A stretch of 64,000 bases of DNA from contig CAVXJZ010000005.1 of the NCBI GenBank assembly GCA_963762205.1, positions 178,216-242,215 on the forward strand. Reading direction: 5' to 3'. Below the pieces are notes generated by a model. That model had not been told where the DNA came from, ran no database searches, and saw only the letters and a program-made list of their open reading frames with translations. The position numbers were made by a program, and so were the translations under genes. The DNA is from VRUE01 sp963762205. Lineage in GTDB: Bacteria; Actinomycetota; Thermoleophilia; Solirubrobacterales; 70-9. Positions 1 through 8,445 of this stretch are shown piece by piece (position 1 is the first letter of the stretch; every line of letters starts with the position of its first letter).

Positions 1-9
1 GGTGGGAGC

Positions 10-972
10 TCAGGGAACGGCGAGCCGGGCGAACACCGCCCGGTGGTCGCTTCCCGGGATGTCCTCGACCCTGTAGTCGAGAACGGCGGCGCGGCGGTCG
101 GCGATCACGTGGTCGATGGTCACCGGGGGCGGCATCAGGCGGTCCGAGGGCCAGGTCGGCCGGAGGCCCTCGCCCGTCACCTCGCCGGCATCCCGATAGC
201 CGCTGTCCAGCAGGTCGCGGAGCTCGGGGAAGTCGAGGGTGGCGTTGAAATCGCCCGCGAGGACCCAGGGCGGCGAGGCTCCAGGCTCGGCGTCGGGGAG
301 CGTCGCCAGCTGATCGCGCCAGAGGCCGACCAGGTTCCTCTTCGGCGGGTAGGGATGGACGTCGACGAGGCGCACGGCCCCGCCGCCTTCGAGGTCGACG
401 GTCGCCCTCGGCATGCGAAAGCCGGCGGCCGGCGGTCGCGGCGCCACGTCTCGGCGCATCGAAAGCCGGGCGTAGATGCCGCCGCCGCTGGCGCCCCGCC
501 GCACGGAGAGGACGCTCTCGGGAAGCAGCTGGCCGAAGGCCCGCCAGCCTCAGCGCCGATACGAAGCTCGGAGTCAGCTCCTGGATGCAGAGCACGTCCG
601 GGTGCGAGCTCCTCGACCAGCGCGACCAGCTTCTCCGGGTCCGCCGTGCCGTGATGGACGTTGGCGGAGAGGATCCGCAGTTCGGCGGCCCCGGGGGGCC
701 GCGACTCGCCGCCGCCCAGGGTCCTGGGCAGGACCGCGCCAGAGCAGGCAGGCGACCGCGACGATCGTCACCGCCGCAGCGGCCCAGTTGCGAAGCACGA
801 CGGTCGCCCCCGCGGTCAGCAGGGCGAGGAGCGTCACGTAGGGCGTGTAGGCGAGCAGCGGGATGAGGGGGAAGCCGCCGCCGACCCCGAGAATCCGGAC
901 GACGGCCCAGAGCGCGATCGGGACGACGGCCGCCCAGATCCACCGGTGGCGGCCGGCGCCGGCGCGTTCCAC
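10..972 (-). CDS. Endonuclease/exonuclease/phosphatase-fold membrane protein (frameshifted)
   Basis: Reconstructed from three reading frames of about 320 codons. It starts at GTG 972, 5 nt after the stop of the gene upstream. The N-terminus carries about three hydrophobic helices (roughly residues 10-75), followed in another frame by ILSANVHHG and VLCIQELTP, then in the last frame by GDFNAT and a final SDHRAVFA. These are the conserved Asn, Glu, Asp/Asn and Asp-His motifs of the metal-dependent EEP hydrolase fold. Breaks lie near 725 (after the membrane part) and near 598, where an extra base sits in gcacccggac. The substrate cannot be told: the fold covers DNases, lipid phosphatases and sphingomyelinases. 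Membrane anchoring suggests action at the cell surface. The breaks look like sequencing indels. Confidence 0.75.
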
Positions 973-976
973 CCGC

Positions 977-1972
977 TCAGCCGTCCGGGTAGGGCTCGAT
1001 CGGGATGCCGTGGTCGGTCTCCCGCATGCCGCACTCGTAGGCGGCGCCGCCGGGCAGGGTCAGGGTCCGGGACGGTACCCCCGGCCTCTCGACCGTCAGC
1101 TCGAGGTCGGCGGCCGAGCAGTTCACCGTGTTGTGCTCGGGGCCCTTGGGGTCCGCGTAGACCCAGCCGACGAAGTCCTTCCGCGGCGCCGAGACGCGGC
1201 CGCGGACGACGATGTCGCTCGCCGGGGAGGACGAACGAGCAGGACGTGGGCGAGTCCTCGATCGACGCCGAGCGCACCTTGCCGAAGCCGCCCAGCCGGT
1301 GCTCCTCGCCGTCGAGCACGAGCATCCCCGACGGCACCCAGGGCGTGGTCCAGGGCCCGAGCCGGATCCGCGCGGCGCCGGCGTCGAAGTAGGCGCCCGG
1401 CGCGTTCTCGAAGCCGGTGCCCTCGAGCCAGACCCAGCGCTCCGCGTGCTCGGTCCCCCAGTTGTGGCCGATCATCCCCGGCCAGCCGCGGAGCTCGATC
1501 GGCTCGGCGCCGTCGATCCGCAGGCTGCCCGAGAAACTCGCGTCCGGATAGGGGGCGACGAACTTCGTCTTCGGGCACCGGCGCCTGGTAGAGCCAGTCG
1601 GCCGGCAGGTACCGGCACGGCGCCGCGTCGCCGGCGAAGGTCAGGTCCCAGGAGGCGGAGAGGGCGTCGGTCTCGACCCTCCCCCGCGCGCGGCCGGGGG
1701 CGACCTCGGCCTCCGCGACCCTGATCCAGGCCCCGTCGGGAACCGACAGCTCGGCTGGCCGGCACCGTCAGCTTCGTCGCCCGGGGCCCCTCGGCATCGC
1801 GATCGAAGAGGACGAACCAGACCGAGGCGTTGGGCTCGGCGCCCGGCCGCTTGTGGACGGTGTGGCGGATCCAGAGCGCCCGGCCGCCGCCGGGGCGCGC
1901 CGCCTTCAGGTAGAAGCTCTCGTAGTGCCCCGCCTTCGCCGCCACCGCGGGGAATCTCGCGCGTTCCTCCAC
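977..1972 (-). CDS. CrtC/lipocalin-like protein (frameshifted)
   Basis: About 330 codons spread over four reading frames. The N-terminus has GHYESFYLKA and ALWIRHTVHKRPG; the centre has GHNWGTEHAERWVWLEG; the C-terminus ends in ETDHGIPIEPYPDG and a TGA at 977-979. This layout resembles the tandem lipocalin-like domain proteins related to hydroxyneurosporene synthase (CrtC) and tocopherol cyclase-like proteins; that assignment is from memory of the motifs and only moderate. Breaks lie near 1750, 1565 and 1220. No signal peptide is visible. The next gene starts 5 nt downstream, so the two may be cotranscribed. The substrate is unknown; a lipid or isoprenoid ligand is the family-level guess. Confidence 0.55.
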
Positions 1973-2070
1973 GGTGGGGAAACTACCCGGCCGGCCCCGG
2001 ACGTGGGAGCGAGCGCCGGTCCGAGATCGTTTTCACCGGCCCGAGCGGGAGCCGAGCGGACGGCCCCGGT

Positions 2071-3147
2071 TCAGACCTTGATCGTGATCACGTCGCCGTC
2101 GGCGACGACGTAGTCGCGGCCCTCGACCCGCAGCAGGCCGCGGTCGCGGGCGGGGGCGTAGCCGCCGCACTCGACCAGCTCCCGCCAGCCGATCGCCTCC
2201 GCCTTGACGAAGGCGTCCTGGATCTCGGTGTGGATCGTGCCGGCGGCCTCGAGGGCGGTGGCCCCGCGTCGCAGCGGTCGCGCCACCGCCTCCTTGTCCT
2301 CGCCGGCGGTGAAGAAGGTGATCAGCTCGAGCAGGTCGTAGGCGGCCCGGACGAGGCGGGACAGGCCCGAACCCTCGACCCCGTAGGACTCGCGCATCTC
2401 CTCCGCCTCGGCCGGGTCGAGCTCGGCCAGCTCGCCCTCGATGCGGGCGCTGACGGCGACGACGCCGGCCCCGACCTCCGCGGCGTGGCGGACGACGGCC
2501 TCCGGCGCCTCGGCGTCGCCCTCGTCGACGTTGGCGACATAGAGGACCGGCTTGCTCGTCAGAGCCTGCAGGTTTGCGGGGCCGCGGGCGGCGGCTTCCG
2601 GCACCGGCACGGAGCGCGCCGGGCGGCCGGCGGCGAGCGCCTCGACAACCTGCTCGAGCCAGTCGCGCTCGGCAATCGCCTCGGCGTCTCCCGACTTCGC
2701 CCCCTTGCGGACGCGTTCGAGCCGCCGCTCGGCCTGCTCGTAGTCGGAGAGCACCAGCTCGGTCTCGATCGTCTCGATGTCGGCGAGCGGATCGACCCGG
2801 CCGTCCGGATGGGGAACGCCGGAGTCGAGGCCGTGGCAGCGGACCACGTGGCAGATCGCGTCGGTCTCGCGGATCGAGGCGAGGAACCTGTTGCCGAGCC
2901 CCTCTCCCTCAGAGGCGCCCTTGACCAGGCCGGCGATGTCGTGGAAGGAGATCGTCGCCGGCACCAGCTCCGAGCTGCGCACGACCTCGCCGACCTGCTC
3001 CAGTCGCTCGTCGGGAACCTGCGCGACGGCGACGTTCGGCTCGATCGTCGTGAACGGGTAGTCGCCGGTCTGGGCGCCGCCCCTGGTCAGGGCGTTGAAG
3101 AGGGTCGACTTGCCCGCGTTGGGCAGGCCGACGATGCCCACCTTCAT
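2071..3147 (-). CDS. ychF: Redox-regulated ribosome-associated ATPase YchF
   Basis: 358 residues, the usual length for the YchF/OLA1 family of Obg-related P-loop ATPases that bind ribosomes and act in translation and stress responses. The start MKVGIVGLPNAGKST gives the G1 P-loop; DIAGLVKGASEGEGLGN supplies the G3 and switch region; the C-terminal TGS-like domain ends in GRDYVVADGDVITIKV. The reading frame is intact. It begins 16 nt after the stop of the PAP2 gene, so the two probably share a transcript. Confidence 0.97.
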   Translation of the reverse strand: MKVGIVGLPNAGKSTLFNALTRGGAQTGDYPFTTIEPNVAVAQVPDERLEQVGEVVRSSELVPATISFHDIAGLVKGASEGEGLGNRFLASIRETDAICHVVRCHGLDSGVPHPDGRVDPLADIETIETELVLSDYEQAERRLERVRKGAKSGDAEAIAERDWLEQVVEALAAGRPARSVPVPEAAARGPANLQALTSKPVLYVANVDEGDAEAPEAVVRHAAEVGAGVVAVSARIEGELAELDPAEAEEMRESYGVEGSGLSRLVRAAYDLLELITFFTAGEDKEAVARPLRRGATALEAAGTIHTEIQDAFVKAEAIGWRELVECGGYAPARDRGLLRVEGRDYVVADGDVITIKV

Positions 3148-3163
3148 GAGCCGCTCCGCCCGC

Positions 3164-3658
3164 TCATATGGAGAGGGGCACCAGCAGCCCGAGGACGACG
3201 CCGAGCGCGGCGCCGGCGAGCACGTCGGAGGGGTAGTGCATGCCCAGGTAGGGGCGGCCGAGCGAGAGGGCCAACGCGAGCAGGAAGGCGAGGGCGCCGA
3301 GCTCGTCGACCCTGGTCATCGCCGTCGCCACGGCGAACGACGAGGTCGCGTGGGCGGAGGGGAAGCTGAGCGAGCTGGGGGCGCCGCCGAGCGGAGGCAG
3401 GCCGTCGAGCGCCGGCCGCGGGCGCCTGGCGACGAGCTTGACGGGGTAGTTGAGGGCGATCGCCGCCGGCCCCAGCGCGGCGCAGATCAGCCAGGCCTCG
3501 CGGTTGGAGGGGTTGGCGATCGCGAGCGCGACGTTGACCGCGATCCAGACCGTGCCGTTGTTGCCGGCCCTGCCGAGCAGGCGCATCGCGCGCTCCAGCC
3601 CAGGGGTGTGCCAACGGGTGCGCATCGCGCGCAGCACGAGGAGATCGGCGTTCTTCAC
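3164..3658 (-). CDS. PAP2-family phosphatase
   Basis: 164 residues from GTG 3658. It carries the three signature motifs of type 2 phosphatidic acid phosphatases: KLVARRPRP, PSAHATSS and RPYLGMHYPSDVLAG, with the catalytic histidines in the last two. Four or five hydrophobic helices surround them, so this is an integral membrane enzyme. Likely substrates are phosphatidic acid or undecaprenyl/isoprenyl diphosphate; the sequence does not decide. It lies just upstream of ychF and is divergent from the BtrH-like gene, 39 nt away. Confidence 0.9.
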   Translation of the reverse strand: MKNADLLVLRAMRTRWHTPGLERAMRLLGRAGNNGTVWIAVNVALAIANPSNREAWLICAALGPAAIALNYPVKLVARRPRPALDGLPPLGGAPSSLSFPSAHATSSFAVATAMTRVDELGALAFLLALALSLGRPYLGMHYPSDVLAGAALGVVLGLLVPLSI

Positions 3659-3682
3659 AGGGCGTTCCTCACGGCGGCGCAG

Positions 3683-3688
3683 GATAAT
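3683..3688 (+). promoter_or_regulatory. -10 box of a leaderless-type promoter
   Basis: GATAAT lies 9 nt before the ATG at 3698, too close for an untranslated leader with a Shine-Dalgarno site. The surrounding GGATAATCC is near-palindromic, so the same box could serve the divergent PAP2 gene. Confidence 0.5.
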
Positions 3689-3697
3689 CCGCCCACG

Positions 3698-4666
3698 ATG
3701 CCATCGGTTCCCGGCTACACGCACCGCCCCGGCCATCACTGCGGCTCGACCGCGCTGCGCAACCTGCTCGGCTTCCACGGGGTGGAGATCAGCGAGGAGA
3801 TGGCGTTCGGGCTCGGAGCCGGCGCCTGCTTCTACTACGTGACCCTCGAGGACGCCTCGCCGAGCCGCTGGTTCAACGGGCGCACGGCGCGGCTGGAGGA
3901 GAACTTCGACGAGCTGACCGGCGCCGCGCTCGAGCTGCGCACCTTCGAGCAGGGCGACGGCGACGCCTGGGAGGCGGCCCGGGGCGCCGTCGACGAGGGC
4001 CGGCCGGCGCTGCTGCTCACCGACCTCTACTACCTCGACCACTACGGCAACTCCGCCCACTTCCCGGGCCACGCCGTGGTCCTCGCCGGCTACGACGACG
4101 AGTTCGCGCTGCTCTCCGACACCGGCTTCGAGGAGCTGCAGAGGACGCGGCTGGAGAACCTCGACCGGGCCCGCCACAGCAGCCACCCGGCCTACCCCCT
4201 CTCGGGTCACATGTTCACCGCGCAAGCGGGCGAGCTCGGCGAGGAGCGGCTGCGCGCGGCGATCCCGGCGGCGATCGAGCGTGCCGCGACGGCCATGCTC
4301 GAGCCGGAGATCCGCGACTTCTCCGGGCTCGACGCCGTCCGCCGCCTCGCCGAGGAGGCGGGGGACTGGCCGGAGGTGGCCGAGGACTGGCAGTGGTGCG
4401 CGCGCTTCGGCTACCAGGTGATCGAGAGGCGGGGGACCGGCGGCGGCGCCTTCCGCCTCATGTACTCGCGGTTCCTGGAGGAGGCGGGGCGTGCGGAGGC
4501 GGCGCTCGCGGCCGAGGCCGCGTCACGCTGGACAGCTCTCGCCGGCGCCTTCCACGCGGCCAGCGAGAGCGAGGAGGCCGAGCCCCCACTCTGGCGCGCG
4601 GTCGGCGAGGCCGCGAACGGGGTCTTCGAAGCTGAGCGGCGTCTCTGGACGGCGCTGGCCGCGTAG
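3698..4666 (+). CDS. BtrH N-terminal domain / DUF4872-type protein
   Basis: 322 residues from ATG 3698. The N-terminus, with GYTHRPGHHCGSTALRNLL, has the Cys of a papain-like fold; a His-containing segment AHFPGHAVVLAGYDDEF and an Asp-rich stretch LLLTDLYYLDHY follow. This matches the BtrH N-terminal domain, whose namesake transfers an acyl group from a carrier protein to an aminoglycoside in butirosin synthesis. The helical C-terminal half (from about residue 200) matches the position of DUF4872. No carrier protein or biosynthetic cluster lies nearby, so an acyltransferase or peptidase-like role is only inferred from the fold. The frame is intact. Confidence 0.8.
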   Translation: MPSVPGYTHRPGHHCGSTALRNLLGFHGVEISEEMAFGLGAGACFYYVTLEDASPSRWFNGRTARLEENFDELTGAALELRTFEQGDGDAWEAARGAVDEGRPALLLTDLYYLDHYGNSAHFPGHAVVLAGYDDEFALLSDTGFEELQRTRLENLDRARHSSHPAYPLSGHMFTAQAGELGEERLRAAIPAAIERAATAMLEPEIRDFSGLDAVRRLAEEAGDWPEVAEDWQWCARFGYQVIERRGTGGGAFRLMYSRFLEEAGRAEAALAAEAASRWTALAGAFHAASESEEAEPPLWRAVGEAANGVFEAERRLWTALAA

Positions 4667-4675
4667 CGGGGCGGC

Positions 4676-5287
4676 TCAGGCGGGCGTCAGCCGCGCGACG
4701 TAGCCGAACCAGTAGCCGGAGTCCTCGTCATAGGCGAGGCCGGCCTCGCCGGCCTGCCGGCGCAGCGCGGCCTGGGTCGTGAAGTGGGGATCGCCGAAGA
4801 GCTCGCCGACCAGCAGCCGGCCGCCGGGCTTGAGCACGCGGCGGATCTCGCGCAGGGCCGCGGTCGGCTCCGGGATCTCGCCGAGGACCGCGTTGAGGAC
4901 GACGGCGTCCATCGATGCGTCCTCGTAGGCGAGGGCCGTCGCGTCGCCCTGGGTCGGGACCAGGTTCTCCAGGCCGCGCTCGGCGGCCCGTCGCATGGTG
5001 TGGTCGAGGAACTCCTGCTGCAGGTCGAAGATCTCGACCCTGCCGTCGGGGCCGACCCACTCGGCCATGTCGAGGGTGTAGTAGCCGGTGCCCGGGCCGA
5101 TCTCCAGGACCCGCTCGCCCTCCCGTGGCCGCATCACGTCGTGGAGGCGCTCGCGGGTGACGATCGGGTGCGGCGCTTCGACCCAGAAGCGCTGCCCGTA
5201 CGGACAGGCCGACGGGTTGTGCCGCCACCAGAGCGCCGCGCCGAGGGTGGCCAGGGCGCCGAGGCCGAGGAGCGAGCGGAGCCGCAT
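4676..5287 (-). CDS. Class I SAM-dependent methyltransferase, membrane-anchored
   Basis: 203 residues. A short hydrophobic N-terminal segment (about residues 6-20, LLGLGALATLGAALWW) is followed by a Rossmann methyltransferase domain. Motif I is VLEIGPGTGYYTLDMA, the acidic loop IFDLQQEF, and later motifs GDATALAYEDASMDAVV and RVLKPGGRLLVGE. The fold is UbiE/small-molecule-like; the substrate is unknown. The ATG overlaps the stop of the 74-aa gene (TGATG), so the two are translationally coupled behind methylmalonyl-CoA epimerase. Confidence 0.9.
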   Translation of the reverse strand: MRLRSLLGLGALATLGAALWWRHNPSACPYGQRFWVEAPHPIVTRERLHDVMRPREGERVLEIGPGTGYYTLDMAEWVGPDGRVEIFDLQQEFLDHTMRRAAERGLENLVPTQGDATALAYEDASMDAVVLNAVLGEIPEPTAALREIRRVLKPGGRLLVGELFGDPHFTTQAALRRQAGEAGLAYDEDSGYWFGYVARLTPA

Positions 5288-5511
5288 CAGTCCGAGTCGA
5301 GCGAGAAGCCGACCCGCTGGTCGCCGGAGCCGACACGCAGGAAGGCGACCTTGCCGAGATAGACGCTGAGCAGGCCGTCGTCGGTCCGAAGGTCGTGCCA
5401 GCCGCCCTTGTCGAGCTGCTTGCGCAGGCTCTTCAGCTCGTCCTCGTCGAGGCGCACGGCGACGACCTGGCCGCCCTCGAAGCCGATCTCCACCTTCTGT
5501 GTGTCGGCCAT
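5287..5511 (-). CDS. Small conserved-looking hypothetical protein (74 aa)
   Basis: A 74-residue soluble protein starting MADTQKVEIGFEGGQ and ending RVGFSLDSD. It is predicted mostly beta with a central basic-amphipathic helix (DEDELKSLRKQL). I recognise no domain. It is wedged between the epimerase and the methyltransferase with TGATG overlaps at both ends, which argues strongly that it is translated. Codon use is like its neighbours. Confidence 0.75.
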   Translation of the reverse strand: MADTQKVEIGFEGGQVVAVRLDEDELKSLRKQLDKGGWHDLRTDDGLLSVYLGKVAFLRVGSGDQRVGFSLDSD

Positions 5512-5924
5512 CAGTGCCCTCCTTCGGCGGGTTCGACGATCTCGGTGAGCACCGCGCCGGTGCTGCGTGGGTGCAGGAAGGCGACGCGACTGCCGCGGAT
5601 GCCGGCCCGCGGCTCGCTGTCGATCAGCTCCAGCCCGGCGGCCGCCAGGCTCTCCAGGGTCGCGTCGATGTCGTCGACCGCGTAGGCGACGTGATGGAGG
5701 CCGGGGCCCTTGCGCTCGAGGAACTTGCCGACGGCGGTCTCGGGACCGAGCGGCCGGAGCAGCTCGATGTGGCCCTCGCCGACGTCGAGCAGGACGGCCT
5801 CGACGCCCTGCTCCTCGACCGTCTCGCGGTGGGCGAGCGGCATCTCGAAGGCCTTCTCATAGAGCTCGAGTGCGCCGTCGAGGTCCTCGACGGCGACGCC
5901 CACATGGTCGATTCGTCCGAACAT
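5511..5924 (-). CDS. mce: Methylmalonyl-CoA epimerase
   Basis: 137 residues, the typical length for this VOC-superfamily enzyme, which interconverts (2S)- and (2R)-methylmalonyl-CoA in propionate metabolism. MFGRIDHVGVAVEDLD supplies the first metal His, GHIELLRPLGP the Glu, GLHHVAYAVDD the second His region, and GAVLTEIVEP the final Glu. No methylmalonyl-CoA mutase gene is in the window. It heads a three-gene coupled unit with the 74-aa protein and a methyltransferase. Confidence 0.93.
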   Translation of the reverse strand: MFGRIDHVGVAVEDLDGALELYEKAFEMPLAHRETVEEQGVEAVLLDVGEGHIELLRPLGPETAVGKFLERKGPGLHHVAYAVDDIDATLESLAAAGLELIDSEPRAGIRGSRVAFLHPRSTGAVLTEIVEPAEGGH

Positions 5925-5932
5925 CGGCGCGC

Positions 5933-5938
5933 AGTCTA
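5933..5938 (-). promoter_or_regulatory. -10 box before mce
   Basis: On the minus strand TAGACT ends 8 nt before the mce ATG (5924), which would give a leaderless transcript. This suggests the mce operon is transcribed separately although the DUF1385 gene lies immediately next to it. Confidence 0.4.
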
Positions 5939-6727
5939 TGCGCCCTCGGCGCGAAGGATCTCGGCCAGCGCCGCGATCCCGACCTCGAGCTGCTCGGGCG
6001 TCGGCTCCTTGGTCGCCAGGTGGCGCTGGATCTCCCGGCCGGGCGTGTGAAAGGCCTCGGCCAGAGGGGCGCCGTGGTTGCGGTCGCTCCAGGCGAACAT
6101 CTCAACCGCCAGCGAGGCGCCGCCGATGGCGACCCCGGCGCGGGCCAGCGGCCCCGGGCGATCGACGAGCCTCTCCAGCAGCACCGTGCCGCCGGCGGAG
6201 AGCAGCATCATCGGGGCGACCAGGTTCGAGCCGCAGCGGTCGTGCTCCTTGGGCACCGTGGCCGGATCGTCGACGCCCTGCTCGTAGGCGGCGATCGCCT
6301 TGTGCTCGACGCCGTGGTAGGCGGCAAGGTCGCGATCGGAGAGCGCCACCATCGCCGGCACCGCGCCCAGCGCCTGCACGGCGCCCTCGCGCAGGGCCGA
6401 GCCGCGCAGGCGGCGGCGCAGCAGCGAGGTCGCGACCAGGGTCACGCCGATCGCCAGGGCGACCCGCGGGTCCTCGAACGGCAGGCGGGCCGACGGCATC
6501 CGCCGCCGCACCATCGGCAGGACCGCGAGCGCCTCGCCGAGCCTGAGCGGGCCGCGCAGGCCGGGCAGCCGGGCCACCAGCCTCGGCGCCAGCTCCGGTT
6601 TGCGCTCCGAGGCGACCTCCAGCTCGCCGTCCGGGCCGCGGACGGCCGCGGCCCAGTGGGTGGGGCCGTGGATGAGGAGGCCGTTGCGCAGCGCCATCCC
6701 CCCCAGTCGCAGCTTCTCGTCGGCCAT
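5936..6727 (-). CDS. DUF1385 family membrane protein
   Basis: 263 residues. The N-terminal RLGGMALRNGLLIHGPTHWA corresponds to the GG-A-x-x-G-x-x-M-x-G region of DUF1385 (YqhQ-like) proteins, and YHGVEHKAIAAYEQG is the family's signature. Several hydrophobic segments precede and follow it, so it is an inner-membrane protein of unknown function. In some actinobacteria it lies near translation genes; here it sits between mce and rarA. The frame is intact. Confidence 0.85.
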   Translation of the reverse strand: MADEKLRLGGMALRNGLLIHGPTHWAAAVRGPDGELEVASERKPELAPRLVARLPGLRGPLRLGEALAVLPMVRRRMPSARLPFEDPRVALAIGVTLVATSLLRRRLRGSALREGAVQALGAVPAMVALSDRDLAAYHGVEHKAIAAYEQGVDDPATVPKEHDRCGSNLVAPMMLLSAGGTVLLERLVDRPGPLARAGVAIGGASLAVEMFAWSDRNHGAPLAEAFHTPGREIQRHLATKEPTPEQLEVGIAALAEILRAEGA

Positions 6728-6733
6728 CGTTCC

Positions 6734-6739
6734 AAGATA
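6734..6739 (-). promoter_or_regulatory. -10 box before the DUF1385 gene
   Basis: TATCTT on the minus strand ends 6 nt before the ATG at 6727, again the spacing expected for a leaderless mRNA. Confidence 0.4.
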
Positions 6740-6844
6740 GACGGTCGGCGTCGACGCCGGGCCGGGCTCCGGAACGGCCCCCTGCAGCTCGACGGCCGCG
6801 CCTGCGCGCGGTCGTCGAGTCCCCCCTGATTCCCCTTTTTAGTT

Positions 6845-6879
6845 CCGGCCGGAGGCCCCCAGTCCAGGCCTCCGGCCGG
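6845..6879 (-). terminator. Strong GC hairpin downstream of rarA
   Basis: A perfect 13-bp inverted repeat, CCGGCCGGAGGCC at 6845-6857 and its complement at 6867-6879, has a 9-nt loop. It lies 75 nt past the rarA stop and has no clear U-tract on the minus side, as is common for high-GC actinobacterial terminators. It probably ends rarA transcription before the DUF1385 gene. Confidence 0.6.
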
Positions 6880-6954
6880 TGTGTCGGCTCTCCCTGGCTC
6901 TAGCTTGGAAAGCCGCTCTAGAAACCCTCCGGATCAGGCGAAGTTGCGCTGCCG

Positions 6955-8340
6955 TTAATTCTTTTTGAAACGATCTCTGAGCCGCTCGAGCCGCCGGCCC
7001 AGCTCGGCCTCGAAGCCGCTTTCCGTCGGCGTGTAGAAGCGGGCGTCCTCGAGGCCCGGTGGCAGCAGCCGCTGGTCGCCCACCCCGTCGGGCTCGTCGT
7101 GCGCGTAGCGGTAGCCCTCGCCGCGCCCGAGCTCGGCGGCGCCCGGATAGTGAGCGTCACGCAGATGGTCGGGCGGAGTCTTCGCGCCATCCCTGCGGAT
7201 CTCGCCGCGGGCCGCTCCCAACGCTTTGTAGGACGCATTCGACTTCGGCGCCAGGGCCAGGTAGACGCAGGCCTGGGCGAGATTCAGGGTGCACTCGGGG
7301 AGTCCCACCCTGTCGACGGCGTGGGCCGCGGCATCGGCGACGAGCAGCGCCTGCGGATCGGCGTTGCCGATGTCCTCGGAGGCGAGGATGACCATGCGGC
7401 GGGCGATGAAGCGCGGGTCCTCGCCGCCCTCCAGCATCGCCGCCAGGTAGTAGAGCGAGGCGTCGACGTCGGAGCCGCGGGTCGCCTTGATCCAGGCTGA
7501 GATGAAGTCGTAGTGGCGGTCGCCCTTGCGGTCGTAGTCGACCGCCTTGCGCTGCAGCGCGTCCTCGACCGCGGCGATGTCGATCGCATCCGACTTCGAC
7601 CCCTCCCCGGTGTGGTCGATCTCGGATGCGCGCTCGACGGCCCGCTCCAGGCCCGAGAGCGCCACGCGGGCGTCGCCCCCGCAGCGCCGGGCGAGCATCT
7701 CGATGGCGGCGTCCTCGACCGCGGGCGGATCGGGGATGCCCCGCTCGGGGTCGGTGAGGGCGCGGCGCAGCAGGGCCTCGACCTGGGGCGGCTCCAGGGG
7801 GCGCAGCTCGTAGATGCCGCAGCGCGAGAGCAGCGCCGAGTTGACCTCGAAGTAGGGATTCTCGGTGGTCGCCCCGATCAGCGTCAGCAGGCCCTCCTCG
7901 ACCGCCGGCAGCAGGGCGTCCTGCTGGGCCTTGTTGAAGCGGTGGATCTCGTCGAGGAAGAGGATCGTCGCCCGGCCGCTGCCCGCCCGGCGCTCGCGCG
8001 CGCGCTCGATCACGGCGCGGATCTCGGCCCGGCCGGCGTTCACGGCGGACTCCTCCTCGAAGGCGCCGTCGGCCCCCGTCGCGGCGATCCTCGCCAGCGT
8101 CGTCTTCCCCGACCCCGGCGGGCCGTAGAGGATCGCGCTGTGCGGCCGGCCGGCCTCGATCGAAATCCGCAGCGCCGAGTCCTCGCCGAGCACGTGCTCC
8201 TGCCCCACCAGCTCGTCGAGCGCCCGCGGCCTCATCCGCACCGCCAGCGGTGAATCCGAAGGCGCTCGGTCGGACCCCCGATCGCTTGACGATCCGGAAG
8301 CGACGGGGTCGCCTGCGTCGAAGAGCGTTTCGTCGTTCAC
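6955..8340 (-). CDS. rarA: Replication-associated recombination protein A (RarA/MgsA AAA+ ATPase)
   Basis: 461 residues from GTG 8340, the length of the family. Walker A is GPPGSGKTT (about residues 73-81), Walker B with sensor is FLDEIHRFNKAQQD, and GATTENPYFEVNSALLSRC is the diagnostic clamp-loader-like segment. The C-terminal half contains the MgsA-type helical and tetramerisation region. RarA acts at stalled replication forks with SSB. The open frame runs upstream to 10206, but that part is only antisense to the aldehyde dehydrogenase gene, so GTG 8340 was chosen. Confidence 0.95.
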   Translation of the reverse strand: MNDETLFDAGDPVASGSSSDRGSDRAPSDSPLAVRMRPRALDELVGQEHVLGEDSALRISIEAGRPHSAILYGPPGSGKTTLARIAATGADGAFEEESAVNAGRAEIRAVIERARERRAGSGRATILFLDEIHRFNKAQQDALLPAVEEGLLTLIGATTENPYFEVNSALLSRCGIYELRPLEPPQVEALLRRALTDPERGIPDPPAVEDAAIEMLARRCGGDARVALSGLERAVERASEIDHTGEGSKSDAIDIAAVEDALQRKAVDYDRKGDRHYDFISAWIKATRGSDVDASLYYLAAMLEGGEDPRFIARRMVILASEDIGNADPQALLVADAAAHAVDRVGLPECTLNLAQACVYLALAPKSNASYKALGAARGEIRRDGAKTPPDHLRDAHYPGAAELGRGEGYRYAHDEPDGVGDQRLLPPGLEDARFYTPTESGFEAELGRRLERLRDRFKKN

Positions 8341-8407
8341 TGCGGCTGAGTATGAGGGAGCCGGGTGACCCTCGACGGAGCCTCCACGGCAGTTGCTCCG
8401 GAGTGGG

Positions 8408-8438
8408 TTGCCCGGCTCCCCCTTCTGCCGCTTAGAAT
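8408..8438 (+). promoter_or_regulatory. Promoter of the aldehyde dehydrogenase gene
   Basis: TTGCCC at 8408-8413 and TAGAAT at 8433-8438 are separated by 19 nt. The -10 box ends 7 nt before the ATG at 8446, which implies a leaderless message. Confidence 0.5.
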
Positions 8439-8445
8439 CGACCAC

